Assembly: GCA_030425425.1 (NCBI GenBank)
Contig: JAUIAO010000001.1
Coordinates: 62,001 to 126,000 of the forward strand
Source: Bacteroidia bacterium
Lineage (GTDB): Bacteria > Bacteroidota > Bacteroidia > Cytophagales > Cyclobacteriaceae
Length of the DNA: 64,000 bases
Direction: 5' to 3'
A program made the translations under genes and the position numbers. Below the pieces are notes generated by a model. That model ran no database searches. It was given only the letters and a program-made list of their open reading frames with translations, and had not been told where the DNA came from. Of this stretch, positions 12,809 through 21,789 are shown piece by piece. How positions within the stretch are numbered: the stretch's first letter is position 1; each line of letters opens with the position of its first letter.

Positions 12809-12828
12809 CTTTTTGTGTTAACATTTTC

Positions 12829-13191
12829 TTAATCTAATGTCAATTCGAATTTGAATGGAATTCTAACTCCTGATTTGTAAGCTTCTCCTTTTGCATCTGT
12901 TGCAGGTTCGAATTTCAAATCTTCAACAGCATTTAGTGCTGATTTCATTAAACCTTTACATGGACATGTTAATGGAGTTTTGTTGGTTACTTTACCATTT
13001 TCGTCGATTTCTACATAAACCAATACATAACCTTCTTTTCCAGCTTCATTACTTTTTTTAGGATACTTGATGTTTTGAGTTACTTCCTCAAGATTCAAAA
13101 CTTTCACCTTTTTACTGGCATTTGGCTCTCCTGAAGCGAAAGCTGAAAAACCTAATACAAGTACTGCGAGGGTTATGATATATGATTTCAT
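12829..13191 (-). CDS. TonB C-terminal-domain-like periplasmic protein
   Basis: Signal peptide; EGYVLVYVEIDENGKVTNKTPL...VEDLKFEPA typical of TonB-C fold proteins. Confidence 0.7.
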   Translation of the reverse strand: MKSYIITLAVLVLGFSAFASGEPNASKKVKVLNLEEVTQNIKYPKKSNEAGKEGYVLVYVEIDENGKVTNKTPLTCPCKGLMKSALNAVEDLKFEPATDAKGEAYKSGVRIPFKFELTLD

Positions 13192-13533
13192 GAATGTTAG
13201 TCTTTAAAATTCTCTGTTACTGAATTGATAATACAATGTTAATCAAATATTAATTTGTTAACAATAGCGTAACATTGAAATTCATCATTAATATCACTGA
13301 CTTTTGAGATTATTTGCGTGAACGTGTGAATTTGGATCGGAATTGAAAGATTTTCAGATGTTGGTAAATGGGATCCGAGTTAGTTGGTTACGGGTGAACG
13401 AGTTTTGATTTATCAGGGTATCATTTTGAGATGCAAGTGGTGAATTATACTTGATTATCTTTTTGACGCTATTTATTATTTTCACAGATAACACAAATCT
13501 AATTTTGATTGAAAGAGATATCTTATAAATAAC

Positions 13534-13806
13534 ATGAATTTAACAATTAACCAGTACCTCAAAGAAGCCATTTACATAGACCTGTCAATGTTAATAATGA
13601 TGGTGATTGTAGTCGTGTATTTAAGGTTGAATTTGAAAGGTAAAATGATCTTGGTTTTTTCATATTGGATTACAAAACAATTGGAATTCGCTTACTTTTA
13701 ACACGTTAATTATTTATATGATGAATTATTAATTAATTGGCTATCGGGCTTACTGCCAATTTCAATTTTAGGAATCACATATTATATGATTCGAAATAAA
13801 TATTAA
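13534..13806 (+). pseudogene. Small membrane-protein reading frame interrupted by one in-frame TAA (13699-13701)
   Basis: MNLTINQYLKEAIYIDLSMLIMMVIVVVYLRLNLKGKMILVFSYWITKQLEFAYF*HVNYLYDELLINWLSGLLPISILGITYYMIRNKY*. Confidence 0.4.
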
Positions 13807-13982
13807 ATAGAATTAAAGTGATTAATTTGAAATAGGTTAGAATCAGACCAAAATTCCTCAACATAATTAAACATGAAGTTGATTGAAAATCTTTTTATGT
13901 AAGAGTTTTAACTTTTATCATTTAGATAAATAATCAAGCAACTCGAATCCAATTAACCAGTAAACCCGCAACTATTAAACTT

Positions 13983-16900
13983 GTGAACCCTCAACCCAAC
14001 AAACCCTTTCATATATATCGATCTGGAGCCGGATCAGGTAAGACTTATACGCTCGCCAAATCATATCTCACTTTAGCACTTTCACGTGGATCATCGTTCA
14101 AGAATGTCCTTGGTGTGACTTTTACCAACAAAGCCACAGAGGAGATGAAAAGTAGGATTGTTAGCATTTTAAAAGCACTGGCTAACAACGCTGGACATCC
14201 GATGAGCAAAGATTTGTGTGAAGCCCTGGAAATCAATGAATCGGAATTGGTGAAGAGAGCAAATGGTGTGCTAAGCGATATTCTTCACCAATATGGCCGG
14301 TTCAGCATTGTGACTATCGATAGTTTTTTCAATCAGGTAATTCGGTCCTTTGCCAAGGAAATGGGTCTGCAAGGAACGTTCACGATTGATCTTGATCAGA
14401 AAACAGTGATCGAACGAGTAATAGATCGAATGTTGATGGAGATAGGCGATGAGGACAAAAAGCAGCTAAGAGGGTGGTTGACGGAATTTGCAGAGCATCG
14501 GGTAGATGAAGGACAAACATGGGATTTTAGATCAGATGTGACCAAACTCGCCGGTGAAATCCTCAAAGATGATTTTAAAAAGCATGCCTCTGAAATCTTG
14601 AGCCTGAGTGAGAAACCTGGCTTTTTCCTTCAGATGAGGAAAGAGCTTCAGGTAGTACGATTTCAGTTTGAGAATGAAATCAAGAATCACGCCAAGCAAT
14701 TCAACCAATATTTAGAAAAGGAAGGCCTCTCGGTAGATGTATTTACATACAAAGCTTCAGGTCCAGCCGGGCTTTTTGACAAGCTGGTGAAGTCCATTGA
14801 AAAAGGAGATAAAATAGAGATTCCAAAAAGAAGCCGTGATGCCAAAGGAGAGATTACCAAATGGCTATCCAAACCTAACCTGAAAACAGGGCACCTGAAT
14901 CATCAGTTAGAATCTGTCATTATTCCTTTGCATAGCGATCTGATCGATTATATAGATCAGCAAATGATCGTTTATCAGTCTGCCAGGGAAGTACTCAGGT
15001 ATCTGTTTACGTTTGGGATTTTGGCACAGATCAATCGCTACATTCAGTGGTATCGCGATGAGCATGATGTCATGTTGATTGCAGATTTGCCGGATTTTCT
15101 ACATCAGATCATCAATGATAGCGATACACCTTTCATTTATGAGAAAGTTGGTTCCATTTTCAGTCATTATCTGATAGATGAGTTTCAGGATACATCAGCT
15201 TTCCAATGGGATAACTTTATGCCTTTAGTAAAAAACTCTACTGATTCCGAGCAATTCAGCATGGTAGTAGGAGATGTGAAGCAATCCATTTATCGATTCC
15301 GTGGAGGAGATTGGGAACTGCTGCAAAACAGAGTAAAAGAGGATATTGGAGACTACCATGCCGAAACGCACAATCTGGACGTGAACTGGCGAAGTGATCC
15401 GGCTATTATTGAATTTAATAATGACTTTTTCATCCGAGCAGCAGATTTTTCCAGAAGTTGGTTTGCTGATATGGTTACGGAAGTACAGCATAATACCATT
15501 CGTGGCAGGATAGAAGAAAATGTTCAACGGGTCTTTGACACTTTTAGCGATGTAGCTCAGAGAATTCCCGAATCGAAAAAGGAATCCAAAGGAAGCATTC
15601 GGCTTGAATTTATCGGAAAGGATGACAATGAAGAAGGGTGGACTCAGGAAGCTATTGAACGAACGATCAGGCAAGTGGAGGATTTGCAGCGCAAGGGTTA
15701 TGAACTCAGAGATATTGCGATCCTGACCAGATATTCCCGTGAAGGGAGGGACATTGCCAATGCTTTTATCGATTATAGAAATTCAGAGTTGGCTGACCCT
15801 GACTTAAAATATGAAGTTGTGAGTAGTGAGGCGCTTTACCTCACTTCCAGTCATTTGGTTCGTTTCATCGTTTCGCTGATCAAGTGGCTCAATGATGAGA
15901 AAAATACCATTGTGCTTTGCGAGTGGTTGTATGAATATCAGCACTATATTTTGAATGCTGAGGTTTCGGAAAGTGATATTTTCTCCACTTATGATCAGTG
16001 GGAAAAACTCGTTCCGAAAGCTTTTAAAGAACAAAGAGAATACTTAAAAACCTTACCACTTTATGAATTGGTGGAAGGAATCATTCGTTTGTTCGAGCTC
16101 AATCAATTGCAGGAAGAATTTGCCTATTTGCAAGGCTTTCAGGATGCCGTTTTGGATTATTCTAAAAACGAACGAGGGGATATTGCCTCCTTTTTGGAAT
16201 GGTGGGAGAAAGTCCGAAAGGAGCGTGCCATTCAGATATCTGATCAAAACAATGCCATCAAGATTCTGACCATTCATAAGTCAAAAGGACTTGAGTTTCC
16301 GGTAGTGATTTTACCATTTCTCAGCTGGGATTTTGACAATACTTCTGGATTTAATGACACCATTCTTTGGTGTGAGGGCAATGTGGCTCCTTCGCCTTTC
16401 AATAAGCTGCCGGTTTTGCCATTAAAATATTCAGCCAATCTTGCGAACACCTATTGGGGAGAGCAGTATTATTTGGAAAAACTCAAAACGCATCTGGACA
16501 ATCTGAATATGCTTTATGTGGCATTTACTCGTCCGGTGGAAGTATTGATTGGTTATGGGAAATTACCTTCCGGGAAATCATTAAATGCTTACACGCTCAT
16601 TCACAAGCTTTGTGCTGACACAGAAAACTGGGACGATGCAACGAATATCTTTCAGGTTGGGGAAATACCTACTCAACAAAACGAAGCTGTTGAAACGATT
16701 GAATACGGTCTGGAAAACTATCAAAGCAGTCCATGGAGGAATAAAGTGAGTCTGCAAATGCGTGGCTCAGCGGAGTTGAATGACGAAATTGTGATTGATG
16801 CGGCGCAGGCTGGAATAGTGATGCATGAACAGTTGAGCAAGATCAGATATCGACAGGATTTGGATCGCTACATTGGATTGCCAGTGCACGAAGATCTCAG

Positions 16901-17186
16901 AGCGATTGTAGATCACCCTGAGTTAGCAGATTGGTTTTCTGATGATTGGAATGTGGCCAATGAAGTGCCAATTTTATTGCCAGGTGGAGATTTTAAGCGT
17001 ATCGACCGATTGAACTGGCGAGAAAATGAGACGGTTGTCATTGACTTTAAAACAGGAGCTAAGCGTAAAAAAGACCATTATCAGGTCAAAGATTATTTGA
17101 AAATACTGGCTCAAATGGGCTATACGGGGATTAAAGGATATCTGGTGTATTTGCAGGACTTAGAAGTAGAGGAGGTGGCGAAATGA
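13983..17186 (+). CDS. UvrD/RecB/AddA-like exodeoxyribonuclease helicase subunit
   Basis: YRSGAGSGKTYTLAKSYL, DEFQDTSAFQWDNF, GDVKQSIYRFRGGD, C-terminal nuclease VIDFKTGAKR. Confidence 0.92.
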   Translation: MNPQPNKPFHIYRSGAGSGKTYTLAKSYLTLALSRGSSFKNVLGVTFTNKATEEMKSRIVSILKALANNAGHPMSKDLCEALEINESELVKRANGVLSDILHQYGRFSIVTIDSFFNQVIRSFAKEMGLQGTFTIDLDQKTVIERVIDRMLMEIGDEDKKQLRGWLTEFAEHRVDEGQTWDFRSDVTKLAGEILKDDFKKHASEILSLSEKPGFFLQMRKELQVVRFQFENEIKNHAKQFNQYLEKEGLSVDVFTYKASGPAGLFDKLVKSIEKGDKIEIPKRSRDAKGEITKWLSKPNLKTGHLNHQLESVIIPLHSDLIDYIDQQMIVYQSAREVLRYLFTFGILAQINRYIQWYRDEHDVMLIADLPDFLHQIINDSDTPFIYEKVGSIFSHYLIDEFQDTSAFQWDNFMPLVKNSTDSEQFSMVVGDVKQSIYRFRGGDWELLQNRVKEDIGDYHAETHNLDVNWRSDPAIIEFNNDFFIRAADFSRSWFADMVTEVQHNTIRGRIEENVQRVFDTFSDVAQRIPESKKESKGSIRLEFIGKDDNEEGWTQEAIERTIRQVEDLQRKGYELRDIAILTRYSREGRDIANAFIDYRNSELADPDLKYEVVSSEALYLTSSHLVRFIVSLIKWLNDEKNTIVLCEWLYEYQHYILNAEVSESDIFSTYDQWEKLVPKAFKEQREYLKTLPLYELVEGIIRLFELNQLQEEFAYLQGFQDAVLDYSKNERGDIASFLEWWEKVRKERAIQISDQNNAIKILTIHKSKGLEFPVVILPFLSWDFDNTSGFNDTILWCEGNVAPSPFNKLPVLPLKYSANLANTYWGEQYYLEKLKTHLDNLNMLYVAFTRPVEVLIGYGKLPSGKSLNAYTLIHKLCADTENWDDATNIFQVGEIPTQQNEAVETIEYGLENYQSSPWRNKVSLQMRGSAELNDEIVIDAAQAGIVMHEQLSKIRYRQDLDRYIGLPVHEDLRAIVDHPELADWFSDDWNVANEVPILLPGGDFKRIDRLNWRENETVVIDFKTGAKRKKDHYQVKDYLKILAQMGYTGIKGYLVYLQDLEVEEVAK

Positions 17187-20050
17187 AAGGAAAAAACACT
17201 TTTATAGCAGAACTAGCCAATATAATTCTTGAAGAAAACCGAGAACATCTTCATGAAGTGACGGTAGTGTTTCCAAACAGAAGAGCTGGATTGTTTTTTC
17301 GGCAGGCCTTGGCCGAGTTGATTGATAAACCGGTGTGGATGCCGCAGGTCATCAGCATGCAGGATTTTGTGGGCCGATTGTCGAATCTTCGAATTCTTGA
17401 AATACTGGAGGCTGTTTTTGAGCTTTTTGAAGTTTATAAAAAGCAGCAAAACAAAGAGGAGTCGTTTGATCAGTTCTTCTTCTGGGGAGAGATGATCCTT
17501 CGCGATTTTGAGGAAATCGATCATTATCTGGTGAATGCAGAGCATCTTTTTACCAGCATAAAAACACAGAAGGAGCTCGACGAAGAGTTTTACTTTTTGG
17601 ATGAAGAAGACAAGCGCATCATTCAGAGCTTTTGGAGTAGTTTCCTTCCAAAGACTACTAAAAGTCAGGAAGCGTTTCTGGAAACCTGGAAAATTTTACT
17701 GCCGATTTACACCAATTTCCGGGAGGTTTTAAAGAAGAAAGGACTTGCTTATGGAGGTATGCTCTATCGGGAAGTTTCAGAAAACCTTGAAGGAGTTCTG
17801 AGTCATTCGAGGTTGTATTTTGCCGGATTCAATGCCCTCACATTTGCTGAAGAAAAGATCATCAAGCATTTTGTGCTGGAAGAAAAAGCACGTGTCATCT
17901 GGGACATGGATGACTATTATTTCTCCAACCCAAAACAAGAAGCTGGTTTTTTCCTTCGAGAATACAAGAAAGACAGTGTTTTAGAAAAGACATTTCCAGA
18001 AGATCCAGATCAGCGAATCAAAGAGTCAAAATCTTTCTTTGCTACAGGAGTTTCGCTGGAAGTTGGACAGACCAAAGCTCTGGCTGAAGACTTATCTAAA
18101 GTAGCTCAAAACCCGGATTTCGATCCTCAAAATACGGTGGTGGTATTACCGAAGGAGCACATGCTTTTTCCGGTTTTGCATGCTATTTCTCCAGAGATTG
18201 ACAAGATCAATATCACAATGGGCTATCCGCTCAAAGATACTCCAGTTTACAGTTTACTGGAAAATGTACTCCAACTGCAGAACCTACGGAAAGATCCCGT
18301 AAAAGGCGCAAGCTTTTACTACAAATCTGTGCTAGAGGTAGTAGAGCATCCTTTGCTTTATGTTTTGGAATCAGAGCCGATCAATGCTTTAATCGCTGAT
18401 ATTCGAAAACGAAATAGGATTACACTAAATCTTGACGATATCAAGTTGACTCACCCGATTTTTCAGTCCATTTTCACAAAACCCGAAAATCCTTTTGAAT
18501 ACTTACTGGATATTCTGCGAAAGCTGTACGAGCACTGGAAAGATCAGGGACATGATTTAGAACTGGAATTTATCAGTCGGTTCTACCAGCATGTGCAGCA
18601 GCTACATGAAATGATCGGTGAGCGTACGGAAGATTTGGATTATGATTTCCTGATTAAGCTCTTTCGAAGACTATCACGAAGTATGAAAATTCCGTTTACG
18701 GGTGAGCCACTGAATGGCCTTCAGGTAATGGGGATTTTGGAGACACGGAATCTTGATTTTGAAAATGTCTTCATCCTCAATATGAATGAAGACAGCTGGC
18801 CTGCAGCTCCACGTCGAGGTTCGTTTATACCGTTCAATATTCGCAAAGCCTTCAGTTTGCCGGTTTTTGATCATCAGGATGCCATCTATGCGTACTTGTT
18901 TTATCGATTGCTTCAGAGAGCGAAGAACATTCACATCTATTACAATACGGTTTCGGAGTTCAATATCAATGGGGAACTGAGCCGATTGGTGCAGCAATTG
19001 GAAATCGAGTCTGATCATGTATTTAAGAAGCGCATTTTGGCTAGTCCGATTAAGACGAAGATGCCGGAAGCCATTTCGATAGAGAAGAATGAATTGATTC
19101 TTTCGAAAATGGAGCGATACGCGGTAGGCTATACAGGAGCAAAACCTTCACTGCTTACACCATCTGCTATAAACACCTATTTGGATTGCAGTTTGAAGTA
19201 TTATTTCAAATATGTGGAGAAACTGTATGAGCCAGAGGAGGTTCAGGAGGAAATGGAGCCCATGGTTTTTGGGAATATTCTTCACAACAGCATGGAGATG
19301 TTGTATCAAAATTTCATCAAAGAATATAAGCGAACTGAAGTTTATCCACAGGATTTTATGTGGATCAAGCAAGGGGTTCGCGGTGCAATCAATAAAGCAT
19401 TTATCGATCACTATGGAGTGAAGAATGAAAAGAAATTCAAGCTAGAAGGTCGATCCATTATCGCGCATGATATCCTTGTGAAGTTTATTGAGAAGATTCT
19501 GGATTACGATCAGCAGTATGCTCCATTCAGAATCATTGGACTGGAAATCGATCAAAAGAAAGGAGAGGAGGTCACATTCCCGATTCAGATCAATGGAGAG
19601 GAAAAGCGTATTCGGCTTAAAGGAATCATCGACCGGGTTGATATGAAGCAGGGTAAAGTTCGCGTGGTGGATTACAAAACGGGTCGTGATGAAAAGGACT
19701 TTAAGGATGTGCCTTCATTGATCGATCGATCAGACAAGAAGCGCAAGAAAGCAGTTTTCCAGGTCTTCTATTATTGTTACTTGTTTTTACAGCATTATGA
19801 TGGAGAGTTCGATAGCATAGAACCTGGGCTGTTTAATAGTCGGGATTTGTTCGGAGCGGATTTTGATTGGCAGGTTTTTGACAGCAAACACAAAACTCCG
19901 GTCTCTGATTTCAGGCAATACTTGCCAGAGTTTGAAACAATTTTAGGAGAAGTATTAACTGATATTTACAATCCCGAAACGAGATTCGATCAAACTGAAG
20001 ACAGAGACAAGTGTAAGTATTGTACCTATGTTGATATCTGTGGGAGGTAG
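17183..20050 (+). CDS. AddB-like PD-(D/E)XK nuclease subunit
   Basis: C-term VRVVDYKTGRDEKDF and CKYCTYVDIC Fe-S cysteines; 4-bp overlap with upstream helicase. Confidence 0.9.
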   Translation: MKGKNTFIAELANIILEENREHLHEVTVVFPNRRAGLFFRQALAELIDKPVWMPQVISMQDFVGRLSNLRILEILEAVFELFEVYKKQQNKEESFDQFFFWGEMILRDFEEIDHYLVNAEHLFTSIKTQKELDEEFYFLDEEDKRIIQSFWSSFLPKTTKSQEAFLETWKILLPIYTNFREVLKKKGLAYGGMLYREVSENLEGVLSHSRLYFAGFNALTFAEEKIIKHFVLEEKARVIWDMDDYYFSNPKQEAGFFLREYKKDSVLEKTFPEDPDQRIKESKSFFATGVSLEVGQTKALAEDLSKVAQNPDFDPQNTVVVLPKEHMLFPVLHAISPEIDKINITMGYPLKDTPVYSLLENVLQLQNLRKDPVKGASFYYKSVLEVVEHPLLYVLESEPINALIADIRKRNRITLNLDDIKLTHPIFQSIFTKPENPFEYLLDILRKLYEHWKDQGHDLELEFISRFYQHVQQLHEMIGERTEDLDYDFLIKLFRRLSRSMKIPFTGEPLNGLQVMGILETRNLDFENVFILNMNEDSWPAAPRRGSFIPFNIRKAFSLPVFDHQDAIYAYLFYRLLQRAKNIHIYYNTVSEFNINGELSRLVQQLEIESDHVFKKRILASPIKTKMPEAISIEKNELILSKMERYAVGYTGAKPSLLTPSAINTYLDCSLKYYFKYVEKLYEPEEVQEEMEPMVFGNILHNSMEMLYQNFIKEYKRTEVYPQDFMWIKQGVRGAINKAFIDHYGVKNEKKFKLEGRSIIAHDILVKFIEKILDYDQQYAPFRIIGLEIDQKKGEEVTFPIQINGEEKRIRLKGIIDRVDMKQGKVRVVDYKTGRDEKDFKDVPSLIDRSDKKRKKAVFQVFYYCYLFLQHYDGEFDSIEPGLFNSRDLFGADFDWQVFDSKHKTPVSDFRQYLPEFETILGEVLTDIYNPETRFDQTEDRDKCKYCTYVDICGR

Positions 20051-20095
20051 TTGCTTTACGCTCATCGCCATTCGCTTTTTTCGCCGTGGTTCGTT

Positions 20096-20142
20096 CCTCA
20101 TGAATCCCATACGCTAATCGCTAACCGCAGTTCGCCTTACGC
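20096..20142. repeat. Dispersed intergenic repeat copy 1
   Basis: cctcatgaatcccatacgctaatcgctaaccgcagttcgccttacgc; second copy at 20347-20400. Confidence 0.85.
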
Positions 20143-20195
20143 TTTTCGCCTTCTTTCAGAACCGTCATTCAGACCGCAGGAAAGAATCTCCAACC

Positions 20196-20219
20196 GGCGC
20201 GAGTGTCCTCACTCGTGCC
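20196..20219. repeat. REP-like hairpin with GTGTCCTCAC core
   Basis: GGCGCGAGTG-TCCT-CACTCGTGCC, 10-bp stem with one wobble. Confidence 0.75.
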
Positions 20220-20346
20220 TTTGATGACGATGCAAACACTTTCCCAGACTCCCCGGTATTTTTTTCGTGCCTCAGAAATCCCTGGAGTGACTTACGGAAA
20301 GAATTGTTTACTTTTCACTAATAACTCTTTTCCCTGTGATTCGCGA

Positions 20347-20400
20347 CCTCATGAATCCCATACGCCTTTCGCTAATGGCTAACCACAGTTCGTCTTACGC
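20347..20400. repeat. Dispersed intergenic repeat copy 2
   Basis: cctcatgaatcccatacgcctttcgctaatggctaaccacagttcgtcttacgc. Confidence 0.85.
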
Positions 20401-20590
20401 CAAACAGTGCAAAGCTTAGGGCGTAGGGCGAATAGCGTTCAGCGATCACATGATTTTTATCAGTTTCCCGGAATCTTTATACTTTTTCTTCTAATCACAA
20501 TACGTTACACAAAAAACTACCATAAAGTGGGTATAGGAATTAATGGTATGGGGTGCTAGATTAGCTGCCATAATCAAAAAAGATTAGCAT

Positions 20591-21286
20591 ATGTCACTCA
20601 CAGACTATCAAACACTTTTGCCGCAGATTCAGCAGATCGCGGCAGAGGACATCAAGACTCCCAACATTCCCATCGATGTATTCATACAGGAAGCGGTCAA
20701 CCTCAAAGAATGGGCAAACGATGATCAGGCGGCACTGATGGGAGTGGGGCTTCCCGAATCCTCACTAGACCTACTGGAGCAGGGAGCAGGGGCACTCAGC
20801 CATGCACAGGCTGTATGGATGAAGGAGCGCTACAGCCAGGAAGAAGCCAAAAAGCTCTGGGATGCACAAAGCCCGGCCGCTTATGAACTCCGAAGCGATC
20901 TGGAAGCAGCCTTCGACTATGCCTTTGATGGCAATGACGAATTATTGGCCAAAGTGGACGCGATCAAAGAAGGCACTGGTCATGAAGACATGATTCAGGA
21001 CCTGGTGGAGCTCTCCGTACTGGGCAAAGACCATAAGGCCGAACTCACAGCCATCAACTTTGACCACACCCAGCTGGACACAGCGGATCGTCTGGCTGAG
21101 GAGATGCGCAACTTACTGGCACAGGTGAATGGAGAAGACACGAAGAAAGAAGAAAAAACCATCCGCGACCAGGCATATACCCTGCTAAAGGAAACGGTGG
21201 ATAGAGTGAGGAAGGCAGGGAAGTATGCACTGAGGAAAGATAAGGATAGATTGGAAGGGTATTACAGTGCTTACAATAGGAGGTAA
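20591..21286 (+). CDS. Conserved hypothetical protein (231 aa, acidic, helix-rich)
   Basis: Long ORF with ATG start and coding-like composition. Confidence 0.7.
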   Translation: MSLTDYQTLLPQIQQIAAEDIKTPNIPIDVFIQEAVNLKEWANDDQAALMGVGLPESSLDLLEQGAGALSHAQAVWMKERYSQEEAKKLWDAQSPAAYELRSDLEAAFDYAFDGNDELLAKVDAIKEGTGHEDMIQDLVELSVLGKDHKAELTAINFDHTQLDTADRLAEEMRNLLAQVNGEDTKKEEKTIRDQAYTLLKETVDRVRKAGKYALRKDKDRLEGYYSAYNRR

Positions 21287-21290
21287 TCCA

Positions 21291-21329
21291 AATAATATTT
21301 CGTCCCGGCGACCGGGACGAAATATTATT
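21291..21329. terminator. Perfect 18-bp inverted repeat / strong hairpin just after stop codon
   Basis: AATAATATTTCGTCCCGG-CGA-CCGGGACGAAATATTATT. Confidence 0.75.
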
Positions 21330-21498
21330 ATACGGGAGGGGTCTTGAGTGTGCTGGGGCGAAATAAAATATGACGGGAGAGGTGAATGGTCTGCCGGGAA
21401 GCATAAAAAGAACGCCGGGAAAGGCTCAGCACCCACCGGGAAGGCTCAATGAGTGCCGGGAATCACTTTTCACCCTACGGGGATATCTGAAATAAGGG
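21313..21498. repeat. Degenerate tandem array with CGGGA phased at 20-21 bp
   Basis: CGGGA-type motifs at 21313, 21333, (21354 TGGGG), 21374, 21395, 21416, 21437, 21457, 21478 (CGGGG). Confidence 0.75.
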
Positions 21499-21680
21499 GT
21501 TAAAACTGATATGAATCGCAGGTTAGGGTTGTAGGAGTCGCAGAAGGGGGTGAGAGGTGGTGCAGGAGGAGATTTTCGTACCGTCATTTGCTTTGAAAGG
21601 TATACGGCGGTATATTGAAATCAAATAGATAACAGAATGAAGGTTTATGAAGAATTCTGTTTTGAGAAAAAATAACCAAA

Positions 21681-21754
21681 AGTGTAATACTGATTATGTG
21701 TAACAGCAGTTACACAATAACGCAAGTGTTACACTATAACGAATGTTATGGGGC
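21681..21754 (+). other. Left boundary of cassette array: hairpin-rich site ending in core GTTATGGGGC
   Basis: GTGTAAC-AGCA-GTTACAC hairpin nested in AGTGTAATAC...GTGTTACACT; GTT at 21745. Confidence 0.5.
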
Positions 21755-21789
21755 ATCTGTGCAACTATTAAGAACTTGCCAATTAGAAT

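Noticed and set aside
15225-15674. 149-aa antisense ORF in the helicase gene
   Set aside because: Antisense shadow of a conserved UvrD-like gene; no independent support.
20591-21286. 231-aa gene as another integron cassette
   Set aside because: No GTT core before it, no complementary R'' after it; flanked instead by repeats and an 18-bp palindrome.
21054-21436. Two antisense ORFs (116 and 83 aa) over the CGGGA array and end of the 231-aa gene
   Set aside because: Pro/Ser-rich low-complexity translations created by the G-rich repeat; overlap a better ORF and lack coding signals.
21495-21575. G-quadruplex potential in GGTTAGGG...GGGGGTGAGAGGTGGTGCAGGAGGAG
   Set aside because: Only two runs of three or more G close together; mostly GG runs, not a convincing motif by eye.
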